The notes under the pieces: generated by a model
What the model was told of the DNA's origin: nothing
Seen by the model: only the letters and a program-made list of their open reading frames with translations
The model's database searches: none
Part shown: positions 13,245 through 26,329 of the stretch, piece after piece
How positions within the stretch are numbered: the first letter of the stretch is position 1
Layout of the letters: each line of letters begins with the position of its first letter
Program-made: the position numbers and the translations under genes
Assembly: GCA_037013495.1 (NCBI GenBank)
Contig: CM072812.1
Span: 35,298,501 to 35,362,500, forward strand
DNA: 64,000 nt
Source of the DNA: Hippophae tibetana
Lineage: Eukaryota > Streptophyta > Magnoliopsida > Rosales > Elaeagnaceae
Reading direction: 5' to 3'

Positions 13245-15242
13245 GAGAAACTTGTTTTTGTAAAAAAGCTATGAGAACTTTAAGTGCGTAAATTTTGTTA
13301 ACTTTGTTCACATAAAAATAAGTTTAAAATATTTAAAAAATAAGTATATTTTTTTCTGTCATTTGATGATACAATTCTTAGTTTTGAAGCTTTGATTGAT
13401 AAAATTTACAATATTTTTATTAGTTTCAAGGGATGGCAATGGCATGGATATTATAGAAAAGATTATTTCATTTGGTTAACGGAATATTATTTTACTTTTA
13501 TAATTTTTTAATTATTTGACCAATAATTAAGACCTTGTTAATTAAATAAATATTTTTAAAAAAAATAACATAGCTTACTTGTAACTATCATACATATTTA
13601 TGTTACGTGGGAAAAAAATAAACTCATACATACATTTTAAAAGGAACAATTCTAATGAAATGAATAATAGGATTATAATCCTTAGATAAATTTACAATCA
13701 ACAAATTAAGATTAAATACAATCACATAAACATTCATTATTGATTTTTGCACAATTCATATTTTTTAGAAGTATGGATAATTAACTTATGCACCAATATC
13801 TAATAAAGTATATTTTTTCACGTATTTACTTTATACATAATTAAGGTTTCCAATCTATATATTTTAGATAAGTATATGTTTTGGTATATTAGTAATATTA
13901 ATATATTTTATTTATAATATTTATTTTTATAATATATTATTATTTAAAATTTATTTTATAAAAAAGTATATCAATTTAAATAAATATTTATTTGCCACTA
14001 AATACATGTTTCAAAAGTAATTTATAATGTAGTGATTAATGAATTTAATATTGGTCTAAATTAAAGAACTTATAATAATAAATCTTTACTTGATTCAAAC
14101 AAAAACATGTGTTTCATTATTTTCACAATTAATTTAAAAGCTTAAAAAAAATTATTATTTCAATTATATTTTAAAAATTAAAACAAAGGCACATATTGTA
14201 ATCCCAAATAAATAAATATAGATCGGAAAACTTTTTACATGTATATATACAAATAATGATATTTATTAATTATTTGATCCAGTACAAATTAATTAACTTG
14301 TCTAATGTCCTTTATTGAAGGATTGAAAGATGGGTGTCAGAGGAGCTCAGAGAAAAAGAAAACACTAAAAGGGCCATTCATCTTGTAGTTCTTGATTCCT
14401 CTAGTAAGTGACTTTAAATTAACTTAACTTATATTTTGAAAATATTCCTATACATATTTATAACTTTTTCATTCATTAAGTTATTATTTAATTGAGGGTT
14501 GAGCTAATATATATATATATATTTCTACAATTGGGTTTTTTTTCGTTCATTAGTTATTATTTAATCAATAAATGAGTTAATAATTAAATTAGATGGTATT
14601 TGTTATTAATATAATTTTAGAGTACGTAGCATGATCTAGTCATTTTAATGTGTGAGTATAACTCTCTCAATTAAAAAAAAAATTTGCTTAAATGGACTAG
14701 TATAAATTAATAATGAACTTGAAAATTTCAAAATGTTTTTTTGTATTCAAGTATATACGTTGACCTAAAAGAATGTAACTGTTTATTAATTTATAATTTA
14801 TCTCATAACTGTATTACAGATTTAATGAGCATTGATACATCAGGGATTGCTTCTCTCAATGAGCTGCATAAGAATTTGACCTCACAAGGAGTTGAGGTGA
14901 CAGAATTTATGATTTTTTTTATTTTATTTTCTATTTTCCCACAAAATATACAACGAACAGTTTGATTAAAATAAAAAAACTACTGTGACCTAGCTAAGAT
15001 AAAAATGATGGATTTGAGATTACTAAATGCAAAATTAATAAATTTTGGCTTTGTAAAATTATTCTCATCTAACATAAACATATATTTTTGGGTTTTTGTA
15101 TTTTTGGTGGCAGTTAGCCCTAGCAAACCCAAGATGGCAAGTGATTCACAAGCTCAAGGTAGTCAAGTTTGTCAGTAAAATCGGTGAAAGGGTCTTCTTG
15201 ACGGTCGGAGAAGCTGTGGATGCGTTTTTAATCAAGTGCTAA
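7757..15242 (+). CDS. SULTR2: Group-2 (low-affinity) sulfate transporter, 12 exons
   Basis: Proton-coupled sulfate importer of the SLC26/SULTR family, expected in the plasma membrane of vascular cells. Exons: 7757-8272, 8436-8484, 8600-8807, 8933-9107, 9860-9925, 10044-10274, 11358-11484, 11565-11851, 12377-12573, 14321-14403, 14820-14896, 15114-15242. All introns are GT-AG and phases match, giving 714 aa. Residues 1-150 are a long hydrophilic N-terminus. The membrane domain starts near 155 and includes [42 protein letters not shown] and [16 protein letters not shown]-terminal STAS domain spans about 570-695, with IEQYP and IDTSG (D652) where the regulatory Ser/Thr loop lies. The [15 protein letters not shown] segment and overall wording fit SULTR2;1 best, not groups 1 or 3. 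The N-terminus is somewhat longer than usual. No stop or frameshift is seen, so the gene looks intact. The miR395 site at 7912-7932 supports the SULTR2;1 assignment. Confidence 0.93.
7912..7932 (+). promoter_or_regulatory. miR395 target site in exon 1
   Basis: GTTCCCCCAAACACTTCA (7914-7931) is complementary to positions 2-19 of conserved plant miR395. Mismatches fall only at positions 1, 20 and 21. It is read in frame as part of the hydrophilic N-terminus (CSPKHFK). SULTR2;1 is an established miR395 target, together with ATP sulfurylases, during sulfur starvation, so function is likely. Confidence 0.88.
9421..9534 (+). repeat. SINE-like insertion in intron 4 of the sulfate transporter
   Basis: A tRNA-like head (CCAAGTGATATGACTCTCAA, then a weak B-box-like segment) is followed by ATAATATTTCATTTATTTAATAAAA and a CCCTTTA tail. 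The tail matches the inserted segment at 39144-39291 and a copy near 61185. Boundaries are approximate. Confidence 0.45.
13212..13243. repeat. (TTA)n microsatellite in intron 9
   Basis: About ten perfect trinucleotide units lie in the 1.75-kb intron 9 of the sulfate transporter gene. Confidence 0.9.
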
Positions 15243-15392
15243 TTAATTAAAATTAATGGTTTTATTAATTACCACTTGTTAATGATATTTCAAATGAAAA
15301 AGATTACTAAATCTAGTATCTCTTGTGTGGTTTAGTCAGTGCTCTTCTTAATTTGTGTTCATATCTAAGGGTGTCTCACATTGTAAACAATT

Positions 15393-15398
15393 AATAAA
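15393..15398 (+). terminator. Polyadenylation signal of the sulfate transporter gene
   Basis: AATAAA lies 151 bp after the stop codon and is followed by T/G-rich sequence. Assigned by motif and position only. Confidence 0.45.
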
Positions 15399-15539
15399 AG
15401 TGAGCACATCCTGTGTGTTGTACGTGGTTAATTTGCTCAGATTACTTATGTGTTTCATGTAATATATATAAGAAGGATGTACGTAGTTTGTTTGGAACCC
15501 AATGTTAATCGATGTTTTAAATTTCTAATAAGAGAAATG

Positions 15540-16970
15540 TTAATATTATATATATTTGAATTCACATCTTTTATATTATATAATATGTAAGAATTATTTT
15601 AGAAATTTAACAAGTAATTTGTTTTTTTTAAATAAAATTAAAATATATGTTTCTTTGAAGTACTTTTGAGATCTTTGTTCAATATTTGTTTCAATTAAAA
15701 ATATATATATTGATATAGTTTGTGTATTCATAAATGCATCCCTAGAATATTATGTTTAGCCAACTTATTATACTTTTCTTTTCTTTGTAAACTATATATA
15801 TATATATATTGGATTATCAAAAACCCAAGATTCCTCCTTTACTTTTCATCATCTCTTCGTATCTTTAATCCCAACCAAGTTAGACTTAGGCATTAATTTT
15901 GACACATGTACATATCACTAGGATATGAAGTACTGTCAAAACACAAATATAAAGGTAACCTATTATATATATATGGTTTTACTTGTAATCACACTTAAAT
16001 TATTATTTTTTTATGTTATGAATATCATTTTTTTTTTACTATGAACAAAATATATTTATATATCATACAAATAATATATATATATATATATATATATTGC
16101 TTAAAAAAAATAAAAAATATATATATTTAAAACATTTATACAATGTAATTGAAACAAAAACTATTTAAAGCTTTTACGATATCAATCTAATAAATATTAT
16201 TTATTATTTTTAGAATATTCTTCTTACTAATCACATGCATTATTTTTTATCTTTATTTATTTTTATTAAATAAAAAATTATACTAATTTTAAATTTATAA
16301 TACTTTGACGTATCCTAACAACGACGACCAAGTTTCTCATCAATCAACATGTACAGCATGGGACAACAGTCACACTACTGGAGTAGATTTTCAAGTCGAG
16401 TGAAACTTAAATTACTTTTAACTTTTCAGTGGCGCATCATTCAATCCAAAGTTGCTTATTTTTACCAAAAGCTGTCAATAATCACCAAATTTAATGTCTA
16501 GATTCAATGTATTTTAATCGATATCCTTTTTTTTTGTTTTGGCGCTTCGCTCCTCCTCAATTAGGAGAGAATGCATGTCTAGTCATCAACAGGGAGAGAC
16601 AATAAATAAATAAATAAATGTTTCTTTCAACATTATTATGTGTTTTAGATTCGTTGAAGAAATTATAAATTTCAACCTTTGCTTTTCCTAGCTAGCCGGC
16701 TATTCTATTTATTGATTGTCCCGATCATTTATTCTACTAACAAAACCAAGTATCAAGCCTTGAAACAAAACTATAGGAACAAATCTTTAAAGGGGGAAAA
16801 TTTTAATTAAAATTATTAAAATTATAAAAATATAACATGTTTTGTAGACAATAATAAAAATAATAATAATATAAATTTACAACAACTCTATAATGATATA
16901 TTAATTTTTACATAATTAAATTAAATTTAAAATATTATATTAACCGTATATATATATACCCTATTAATTA

Positions 16971-17007
<37 letters not shown>

Positions 17008-19290
17008 GTATAATTTACATACTATATTAATATCAATTTGATCACGTACTTAGGGTCTGAACTTCTTAATATGAATTATTATGGGTATTAATATGGCCTG
17101 GTAAAATCACTCAAGGTTAGGACTCTTATTAACCCCATTTACTTTTTGATATTTTAAATTTTGTATAATATTTAAAAAATTATATATAAATAAATGTATA
17201 AAATTGAACTTTATTCTCTTTAAATATTTATTTTTAAGCTTTTATCACTAAAAAATATACTACAAGTTCAATAATTTAAAATTATTTATAATTAAATGAG
17301 ATATACATCACATTTTTTATGAAAAATAAATAGCTATTTAAAAATAAGTAATATTATTTTTTAATATTTATAGTGACCCTTCTAAATTAAAATATTATAT
17401 CTATCATTATATTTATTTAGATAGATTATTATATAAAACATTCTAATAATAGTATTAATTTTCATTCCTTTAATAATATTTAGAATTATGTTAGAATATT
17501 TTATTTTTTCATATATTTATACGATTATTTATTATTTTTTACATTATATTTCACTCAAAAGTCAAAATAAAATATTTTATTTAAAATTTTACAAATTTTA
17601 TTTTAATAATATTATTATTTTGATTCCAATATTAAAAAAATAAATATATCAATAATAATATTATTTATGTAATTTTTATTAACACTATCATTCTTATTTT
17701 CAATATATATCTTAAATTTTTTAATAAATTCTAATATAATATTTCGTATTCTAATCATGTTTCACATGAGTGAGCCAACTCACCTTACACATTCACCCCC
17801 ACTATGAACTAATTTGTGGAATATCTCTTAATTGAGCATTAAATATTAATAAATATTAAATTTAAAACTCTAATTTTAAATTCTAAATTCTAAATTTTAA
17901 ATTTTAAATCTTAAATTTTAAATTAATTAAATTTATGATTATTTTAATTTTTTTATTATATATATATATAATTCCACTAGCAGCGGACACTTCAAAAGAC
18001 CAGCTTGCCAAGTGCAAGACCATCTCGCATAATGACTAGTCCATTTCTCTGGTCCCCACTAAACCTGCCGTGATTCATGGACTGACTGACACAACGGTTC
18101 TTTTCTGCACCAAAATCAGACCTACTAGGTCACACCTTCCCTGAGATGAACTTTTTACACGTAAATTAAATTATAACACGTATATACTGAGCATTCCCAT
18201 CATTTCTAAGGTATGTTTCAATCTCAATCATTACTAAATTTAGATGCATAACACAAATTTATTAACACGTGCCAGGTGCTACAATCTCTCTAAATCAATC
18301 GTATTCGACTAGTTCTAAAATATAAAGTAATATGAAAACAGAAATAAATAAATAAAAACCAAACGTCAAACATTTGGATATGTGAAGAAGTTGATATGAG
18401 AATTAACCCACATCCGTTTCTTAACAGAGAGAAAAGCCAAAAGCCTCACATTCTTTTCAATATGACGAGTCTGATAGAGATAAAATATGTGCTACAGGAA
18501 ATTGAAAAAGACATATAGAGAGAAAAAGAGAAAATAAAATAGTGTAAGAGTGGTAATAGCTTACAATAATTTCAATCCAATTTGGACTATTCAAGTTCTA
18601 TTTTTTACTAATTTAGGTTTGAAAAAGACCTCTCTTTTGGTTGTGACACTAAAATTTATATCAATTTTATTGAAACCAAATTTCCTTATAAACCTATATT
18701 TTTGGTAAATATTATTTATATTTTTAAAAATGATATTTTCTTGAGATTGATGTATTGTGATGTTTATCTAGTTTTTTGGAGAAAATTTTAATATACCCAT
18801 TTTTTATACAATGAAGTTTAAATTAGATATCCTATAGATTAGGTATATTGTTAAACCCATCAAAAATTACAGCGTAACTTATTTTATCATTTTAATTATT
18901 ATTTTCTTTATTTAACTTCCAATCGAGATACCCTACAAACCATCCTCCTATGCAAGTCTTATGGATAAAAGATGTGTTTTTCCTGTAAATGCAACCACTT
19001 AATTGAATGCTGAGCCTAATACATAAACTACAAACCATAAATCATAAATCATAAATCATTAATACATGAAATCCAAAGGTTCTTGTATCATAGTGGTACC
19101 TTGGTATCTAATTTCACCATTATTTTTAAAGGATTCCAATTAAGTATCCTTATCCAACCAAAGGTTTCAAATTTGTAAATTACGAACAGTATAAGCAATT
19201 GAATTGGATATTTTTGCACTTACTGCTCATGTGCTGCCCAATTGAAGGGTATTTTTGTTTATCCAAATTTTTGGCAGTAGTCTGCCCCTA
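15540..19290. other. AT-rich spacer without a recognised gene
   Basis: No coding sequence is recognised. (TA)n runs lie near 15797, 16075 and 16976. Two less AT-rich islands (about 16310-16460 and 17980-18140) are not recognised. They have no long open frame and may be old element or promoter remnants. Confidence 0.5.
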
Positions 19291-19299
19291 ATTACCAGT

Positions 19300-19690
19300 T
19301 TCCCTTCTTCATTATGGAGAGGTTGGTCTCGAAAGTTTTTGAATATGGGATTCTGGGTGGCTATAAATTTACTCCGACGTCTTCCCAGATCAAAGCAAGA
19401 GTTTCATATACTTCTTAGCAATGCCTATGCTCAAGTATTTGCTGATGTAGCTCTGTATCCGTTTGAAGCTGTCAAAGTGCGTGTCCAAACGCAACCCTGT
19501 CTTGCAAATGGTTTGGGGGATGGATTCCCAAAAGTATACTCAACTGAAGGTCTTGCTAGATAAATATTTCAAAAACCTGTCTTTCTTTCTCCTTTGCTTT
19601 CTTTAATTAAGCTTGCCAATGTATTTTGTACTCCAGCTTCTAAGGGGACTTTTGCCACTTTGGGGTCATGATCTTCCATGTAAAATCTCA
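19300..19690 (+). pseudogene. Mitochondrial phosphate carrier (PHT3-type) gene fragment
   Basis: Mitochondrial carriers of this type import phosphate across the inner membrane. Two stretches match the family in different frames. About 19320-19405 encodes EYGILGGYKFTPTSSQIKAR. About 19428-19561 encodes QVFADVALYPFEAVKVRVQ and following residues, including the P-F-E-A signature. A frameshift separates them. After GLAR the sequence becomes intron-like (about 19561-19636) and resumes after a CAG acceptor as LLRGLLPLWG-like sequence. The donor GT is lost (GATAAAT). The remaining intron shows this is a copied genomic fragment, not a processed retrocopy. It covers less than a third of a carrier and cannot be functional. 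Confidence 0.75.
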
Positions 19691-20074
19691 ATTTCTCTCC
19701 ATTAAAGTTTCTTCTTGATCAATTTATGAGTTAAAAGTACTATTTTTGGCACATTAACATCTAGAGATGCAGAATTAAATGCAAAACAAGAAACTGATAA
19801 TTAGGTTAAGATTATCGACAAAAATTTGGGTCGAGAAAAATGTCCTTCAATTGGACATCACATGAGCAGCAAGTGCAGAAATACCTAATTCAATTGGATA
19901 AGCATGAAATCCACAATCTTCTCAAAATAAACGTACAAGTTCACAAAATTATGAATGAATAAATAATAAAGCATTTCAAATCATAAGATTTAACCATACA
20001 TATACTCAATGAATACACATCATAAAAATCATATTTCAATCCAAGTCAAATGCATACCAACCACATCATCATTG

Positions 20075-20540
20075 TACTACAAGAGAAATTATTTTCCACA
20101 TTGTCGGAAAAACATCTACAATGTTGTTAAAAACTTTTCCTCAACAAATGTTTTTGTTAGGACGATCGACCCAATACCATCATCATAGAAAAAAAATTCT
20201 CCACAAAGCCAATGTTCATTGGCAAAAGTATTCTTTCCGACAAAATGAGTGGAATAAACTATTTTTCTAACAAAACATTTGTCAAAGAAAGTATATTTTC
20301 TAACAAAATAAATTACAATCAAAAAATTTCCTTGACAAAGTTTGTCGGTATAAATTGTTTTCTCCAATAAAAAAATTATTTTGAAAATTATATTCATCTA
20401 CAAAGTTTTTCGGTGGTAACCATGGCCATAGGTTATCAATATTGTCACCATATCACCTATGGCCATGGTTCTTTCGAAAACCGTTGATGTAGATTTCCTT
20501 ATAGCCACGATGCTATTATAAACCGTGGCCATAGGTATAC
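20075..20540. mobile_element. CACTA-like element end with subterminal repeats
   Basis: TACTACAAGAGAAATT at 20075 resembles the CACTACAAGAAA-type terminus of plant CACTA elements. It is followed by repeated short motifs in both orientations (TTGTCGG, CCGACAAA, TTTTCGG). Next comes a perfect 16-bp inverted repeat, AACCATGGCCATAGGT (20418-20433) against ACCTATGGCCATGGTT (20455-20470), with a third variant at 20521-20536. No transposase and no clear opposite end are seen. A second CACTACAA at about 20767 is a possible but unproven partner. Confidence 0.4.
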
Positions 20541-20599
20541 TTAATTAGTGCATTTTATACCTACATTTGTTACTATAACACTTTGTAAGTATCAAAAAA

Positions 20600-23500
20600 T
20601 AAACCATAACAATACAAGCAATATATAAACAAACATACCACAACCCAATTGTATAAAAATATAATGAAGTTTCAAGCAAATTGTAAAATGTATATAACAA
20701 TAATATCAACAAAAATTATAATTATAAACATATGTAATTGAAGTAGACAAGAAAGTGAAAAAGCACACTACAACTATTTTGATTTTTAATGACCTCTGTT
20801 AAATGCCCTCATATATATAATTTGGCGGTCAATAACTTTTTAACCCTACAGCATCCTCGAATTTATGGATCCGTCATGTCCTTTCCTCCCTCTAGCATTC
20901 CACATCAAAAATTCAGTATGTAATGCCAATTTTATTATTTCTCAAGCAATAATACAATCTATGTTACAAGTGTAATACATGTGCCACTGATACACAGAAG
21001 GTCCATAAATACATTTGAGATCATACTTTACAAAAATATAGTAACAACAATAAGTATATATGGTATGAAATAATAAATATCAATGAATTATCTCGTGGAT
21101 AGTAATTACTCTATAATCCACATGTTAACCAAAGATATTGTTTCTCAGAGCAAAATACAAAAAAGAAAAAATGAAGAATAAGTTAGAATCCATAAAACGG
21201 GTAAAAAAACAATAAATTAAGGAAAATATATACAACCAAAGTTAATTAGCAGGCCACAGCAATAAATTATTTCATCTTGCAAATAAACTCAAATTTTCTT
21301 TATTATACTCGAAGGTAATACTAAAGATATCAACATAAGCAACGAACTATGATATATAACATTTAATAAAAAGTAATTAAATGATAAATATTTTGCTTAT
21401 TCCGAAATTTGAATATAGATAAAAAAGTAGGTACTCCATAGCTTGACAGCAGTTATTGGTGATGTAGAATGTAGTTAGGATCACACAAAAGGGTCAAGTT
21501 TTTAATTTACTTCATTGTGGTCATACCCATACCAGCATAATGATAGCTACAAGACAATGATAAAGTTCTTTTTTATATAAATCAGAATATTTAACCAAGT
21601 AAACAAATTTACTAAATCAAAATAAATACATTCAACAAATCAAAATAAACACTAAAACATTAATCAATGTTCAAATTAGAAATACTCAATACACTAGAAA
21701 AGAAGAAACAAAATGAAGAGGTTTTCCAAGTCCTTAATTATTATAGGATAGACCATGTAATGAAAATATTAAATTTTAAATGATCATAAAACAATTGTTT
21801 ATACATTACATTACAATCATGAGAGCTTGAGCAAGAATTGTATATTATCCAAGCATAACTACATTTAAACAAAAAGGAAATACCTAGCTTTAAATTTTAC
21901 AATGGTGGAATTGAAAATTTTCAGTGACTTAATAAACAACATTAGGCTCTCTTAACTTAACTAATTAGATGCGTAACCTAAAACTATAAGTATTTGGTTT
22001 GAGCAATATCAACATGAATTGCATGACAAATGTTGAAAAAAAAAATTACCTTAAAAATTGTTTTAGTGGGCACGCAACCTAAAAAAAAAAGGTCTAATTC
22101 TTTAGAAATTCATGCTTGCAGAACTTATTAACAAGAGTTAAAGCTTTCAAGAAGCACATAGTGTAAAATTAATGGAAGTTAAAATTTTAGGTATGTGATC
22201 GATGGGGCCAAATTCACATATAAATTGAAATAATGATCAATGAGCATATATAATGTCATACGCCGCTCCTAAGAGTGAGCTCATCATGACTGTCAAACAT
22301 AATGAATCATGATTAGTAGTATCCAATTACAACAGCTATTTATCTGCTGTAACAATCAGCTTAAAATTCTATCATCAAATCACCTTATAGAATCTTCATG
22401 TCCTTGAAGAAAGTTTTCCAGCTGCTCAAGGAATAACTACATTTTTTTTCTTTTAAAAATAGCATTAGGAATAGAAAGAGTAAATGTAAAGTAGAGTTAA
22501 TACTAGAAATTTCAGTAAGAGGTCAATTTTAACAAATAAAGGCTTCGCAATGGACCTATCTTATCCAAAATAATGCAAAATTTTCATCACTATACTATCT
22601 TACAGTTTGATATGATCATTTTCTTTATATTTATAAATTATCTGAATCAGTAGCTGATCGAGCTAGCTATCTATAGTGAAGGTGGTTACTCCAAAAGGCA
22701 CACCTGGCTTGTCGTCCAAAGTGACATTGCATGAGTTATTAATGATATTATTTTTGCAAGAACTAGAGTTAGTCATACTTGAAATCTCACGAGCAACTAC
22801 AAAAAGGAAGGCTAAAATAGTAGGAAAACAAATACTAGAGCAACTCCAGCCATATGACATGATCTGCCCAGAAATGCCCCGTCGTTCACTAGACGACGAT
22901 CAATGCACAAATTAAAGGTATAATATTTTCTCTGTAGAATTAATTTCCCTTTTGAAAGTCTAGTCCAAAATCAAAACTATTAGTTCAAGTGTAAAAGCTA
23001 AAATGCCACCAATCAATTGTCTAATAAGTAACAATGAGAATTTCAAGTTAATTTCCCTTTTGAGACTTTTCCCAATCATATGGTATGCATCCAACAAAAT
23101 CCAATCATTTTGATCATTTCAGCGGTTAAATGATCTATTTCAACTACAGGCAATCATGCATTTAAAATAAAAATTCATTTCAACACTAAAATGGATTCAT
23201 TCAAGAAATTTTGAAAAAGTTATTTGAGAATCATAAAAGAAAGTGTTAGAAAACCCCTTATTTTGAAGACCGAGCAGCTCTTGGAATTGTTAGACATTGA
23301 TTTTCTTTTTCCCTTGAAGGCTCCCTTAAGCACCATGAAAACTCTGGTTTATCCATGTACCTAAACCATGGAGAATGTTGATTCTCTAAACTCTGGTTTT
23401 TCCTTGAGTTGTTCTCTAGACTTCACCATTTGCCATACGATTCGCCCCTTTTATAAAGCATTGGTGCCCCTTCTATTAACATTGGAAGCCAATGTGATGT

Positions 23501-23980
23501 TCAGATTGGGAGTGATTAGTTGAGACATAAGAGTAAATGAAAGGACGAGTAGAGGCGTTGAGAATACCTGAGAAGCTTGTCGCTGTATGAAGTGAAGAAT
23601 AATTAAGGCTTGGGGATTTGGAGTTCACTAATGGCTTTTGAGGGTGGAGCAATGTCGGGTTTTTATCTTGAAAATTTTAAAGCCCTACTGAATAATAAGA
23701 TTCATTTTTGGGTTAATAAAAGTTCTTCAACTTTGTGTACAAAGAGTCGTTCTATAACACCCTCCAACCAATAAAATATTTATAGTTTAATTAAAAGATA
23801 TTTAATATGAAATTATAATTTAAACTTTTTTCGATAATAAAAATATATAAATTATATATAAATGTTAATATTTTTGTAATTTTAAAATATATTATTTTTA
23901 TTATTTCTTCAAAGCTTTTTGGCATAAAGCATGTTTGTCTAAAAATAGTATCACTTTCTTTGATACTTTTGATTCTCTTT
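20600..23980. other. AT-rich spacer without a recognised gene
   Basis: Only short open frames occur. The longest (about 22663-22915) is open on both strands and matches nothing I recognise. About 23230-23700 is less AT-rich and also unrecognised. Confidence 0.45.
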
Positions 23981-23989
23981 TTTAATGTA

Positions 23990-24216
23990 TTTGTTATGAT
24001 AAATATATACATATTTTTGGTGTTATTTTTGTCAAAATATATTTTCTGTTATAATATTTCTTGTACAAGAGTAACGTATTTATATACTAAGAAACGTAAA
24101 GAAAAAACCCTAAACATTGTTGTCTACCACTAAACATTATTGTCTACCACACTACTGCATTGTTGTCTACCACATTGTTGCATTGTTGTCTGTCACACTA
24201 CTAACACACGCCAACA
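23990..24216 (-). repeat. Copia LTR (5' part of a 3' LTR)
   Basis: On the minus strand a purine tract (24217-24225, GAGGGAGAG) is followed by TGTTGGCGTGTG, the start of an LTR. The LTR contains three imperfect copies of GTAGACAACAATG and a TATATAAATACG TATA box (about 24070-24085). Its far end was not located. Confidence 0.55.
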
Positions 24217-24225
24217 CTCTCCCTC

Positions 24226-24480
24226 AAGATGGTGCATATATGTCTCTTATGCCCAACTTGTCAAGTGAGTTGTACAAGTTCTTTGCAGACACAGATTCTG
24301 CGAGTATATCATTTAATTGATTTTCTTATTTAACAAATAAAAGTTGAATAATTTTTTCTTCAAGATTTTGTTTGATTAAGTTTTGATCCACTTCAACATG
24401 CTTCGTGCGATCGTGTTGAACTAGATTGTGGGAGATGGAAATAGTTGCGTTGTTATCACAAAATATGTTTAATTAAAATA
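24226..24480 (-). pseudogene. C-terminal end of Copia RNase H
   Basis: Read on the minus strand from 24480 down, the sequence encodes CDNNATISISHNLVQHDR and then RTKHVEVDQNLIKQNLEEK, the hallmark end of Ty1/Copia reverse transcriptase-RNase H. It continues to KLGIRDIYAPS immediately before the purine tract and LTR. One in-frame stop follows LLFVK. Everything upstream in the element is missing: the adjoining sequence at 24482 is a Gypsy LTR. Confidence 0.8.
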
Positions 24481-24481
24481 A

Positions 24482-25588
24482 TGTGATGAGATGACTCAAC
24501 ATGCATTGAATCTGATCAATCTCCTCTACCACGCGTCGTGCTCTGATTTGCCTAGTGAAATTATGATGCCACATGTTGCCAAGTGAATTTATGATGCCAC
24601 ATGTTGCCAAGTGAATTTATGATGCCACGTATCGCACTCGAGTTATATTTAAGTCATTAATCACCCCATAAACCCTAAGGGGTTGTCATTAACATAATTT
24701 TCGTCAATTTTTGGAGCTAAAAAGAGAAAAAAAATTCAAGAAATGATACAACTTTGGTAGAGATTCAAGAGGAGATTAACACTACAATTCAAGAGATTAA
24801 TTGTATTTATTCTTATACTCTTTTCTTTATCAATTTTTATGACTTTATTTATGAAAAATATGAGTTTTATGAACATAATTATGTGTAATTAATTTATTAA
24901 TTTACGGATCTTATGAACCCAATTTCCACCATGTTATGATCTAATATTTTACCCCAATTATAATTATAATTTAATTATATTATATTAATCTGATTTTTAT
25001 GTTATTAATTATTTGGCCAATAATTTATCTATAAAGTCAATTAAATAGATTTGAGAGAATTATTTAATTGTTTGTCTTGATTAAATAACACGTATAGTTT
25101 ATAGGCAAAAATGTATGATTATTTTGTATGTGATCCATAATTGATGAACTTAATGAGTAATATGTAATTTAATTGACATTAGACTGTGATTAAATTAATT
25201 ACTATATGATGTGTAGTTTACATGAGAAATGAATGCATGTTAGTTTATATTCAATTGATCAAGTAATTAATTGATAATTATATTGGGGGGATTTTAGCGA
25301 TTTGTATGTTTAAAAAATTAGAGGATTAAGTATTCTTAGATATTTTCTCACATATCTTCTTAGTTACCAAAAAATGATTTACTTAATTATTGTTATTTAT
25401 TTTTAGTTATTTTAATTTTTCTTCCTTAAAATATAAAAACACAAAAAAATTGATTATTATTATTTTAGTTTTAAAAATTAGTTTATAATAAAATAATCTC
25501 TGTGGGAACGATATTTTTTATTATTATATTATTTGTTGCGATATGTATGCTTATATATTAATTGCAAATACTTCGTATATGGTAATCA
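24482..25588 (+). mobile_element. Solo LTR of the Athila/Tat-like Gypsy family
   Basis: The segment matches, in reverse complement, the LTRs of the Gypsy element at 53311-59383. Shared landmarks include GATAAATTATTGGCCAA, ATTAGATCATAACATGGTGG and TGTGGGAACGAT near the 3' end. It starts TGTGATGAG and probably ends near 25588. Both ends are approximate, and no matching target duplication was found. It directly abuts the truncated Copia RNase H. A 28-bp unit (CCAAGTGAATTTATGATGCC and following) is repeated three times at 24551-24634. Confidence 0.7.
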
Positions 25589-25599
25589 ATTGGCAAAAC

Positions 25600-26320
25600 T
25601 CTGTCTTCTTCAACATTAACCTTTACTTCTTCTTTATTAAGCTAAGGAACCATCTTAGACACATGCATTTATGGTGTTTATTTCCAATTAATCACAATAT
25701 TCACAATAATAGAGATAAGTCGAGCACATTCTGGGAAATAAATAGAGGATTAGAATGGGAATTTACAGAATGGATCCCAAAGGTCCATTCCAAAAGGATT
25801 GAAAGCATTGTTCGTTCTACCACCGAAGAAGCTTGGAATTAGTGACATGTCTTGAAATTATAATTTGAAAGATTGAAAAGAATGGAGAGATTTTAAGCTT
25901 AAAGTGAAGCAATTGATAGCTAGAAAATTTGTGAAGAAATCATTTTGAATTTCTTGATGAGTTGAGGATCCCAAGGATACCATCCATTTATTAGATGCGA
26001 TAAACGGTGAAACCCAAATAATAAATGAAGAAATCATCATTTATAAGTTAGGGTTTCAATCACATTTTATGTGTTAGGAGTGAAAACCTATTTGAATAGA
26101 GAGAACTTTCATAGTCCACAAGGAAATTACTCTTATGTTTTTATTTGGATGTCCCATTTTAACTCCTTTGACATTCTCGTATTTATAACATTTTGCAAAC
26201 ATTAAAAGTATTTTTAAAGAAAGGTAAAATCTAAGGGATATCATTGATAGTTTCACTCCATATGCTCAATGTTATTATTGTGTGATTCTATTACTAGATT
26301 TTTTTATCATAAGCTTATAA
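25600..26320. other. Spacer without a recognised gene
   Basis: Short open frames on both strands have no recognisable content. The sequence is slightly less AT-rich than its surroundings and may be old element sequence. Confidence 0.4.
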
Positions 26321-26329
26321 ATCATATTC

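Noticed and set aside
13120-13311. Minus-strand frame with poly-Asn
   Set aside because: It is the translation of the (TTA)n microsatellite in an intron.
22663-22915. Small open frames on both strands, one with a hydrophobic N-terminus like a signal peptide
   Set aside because: No recognisable family, no promoter or conservation evidence, and the opposite strand is equally open. Reported only as unrecognised spacer.
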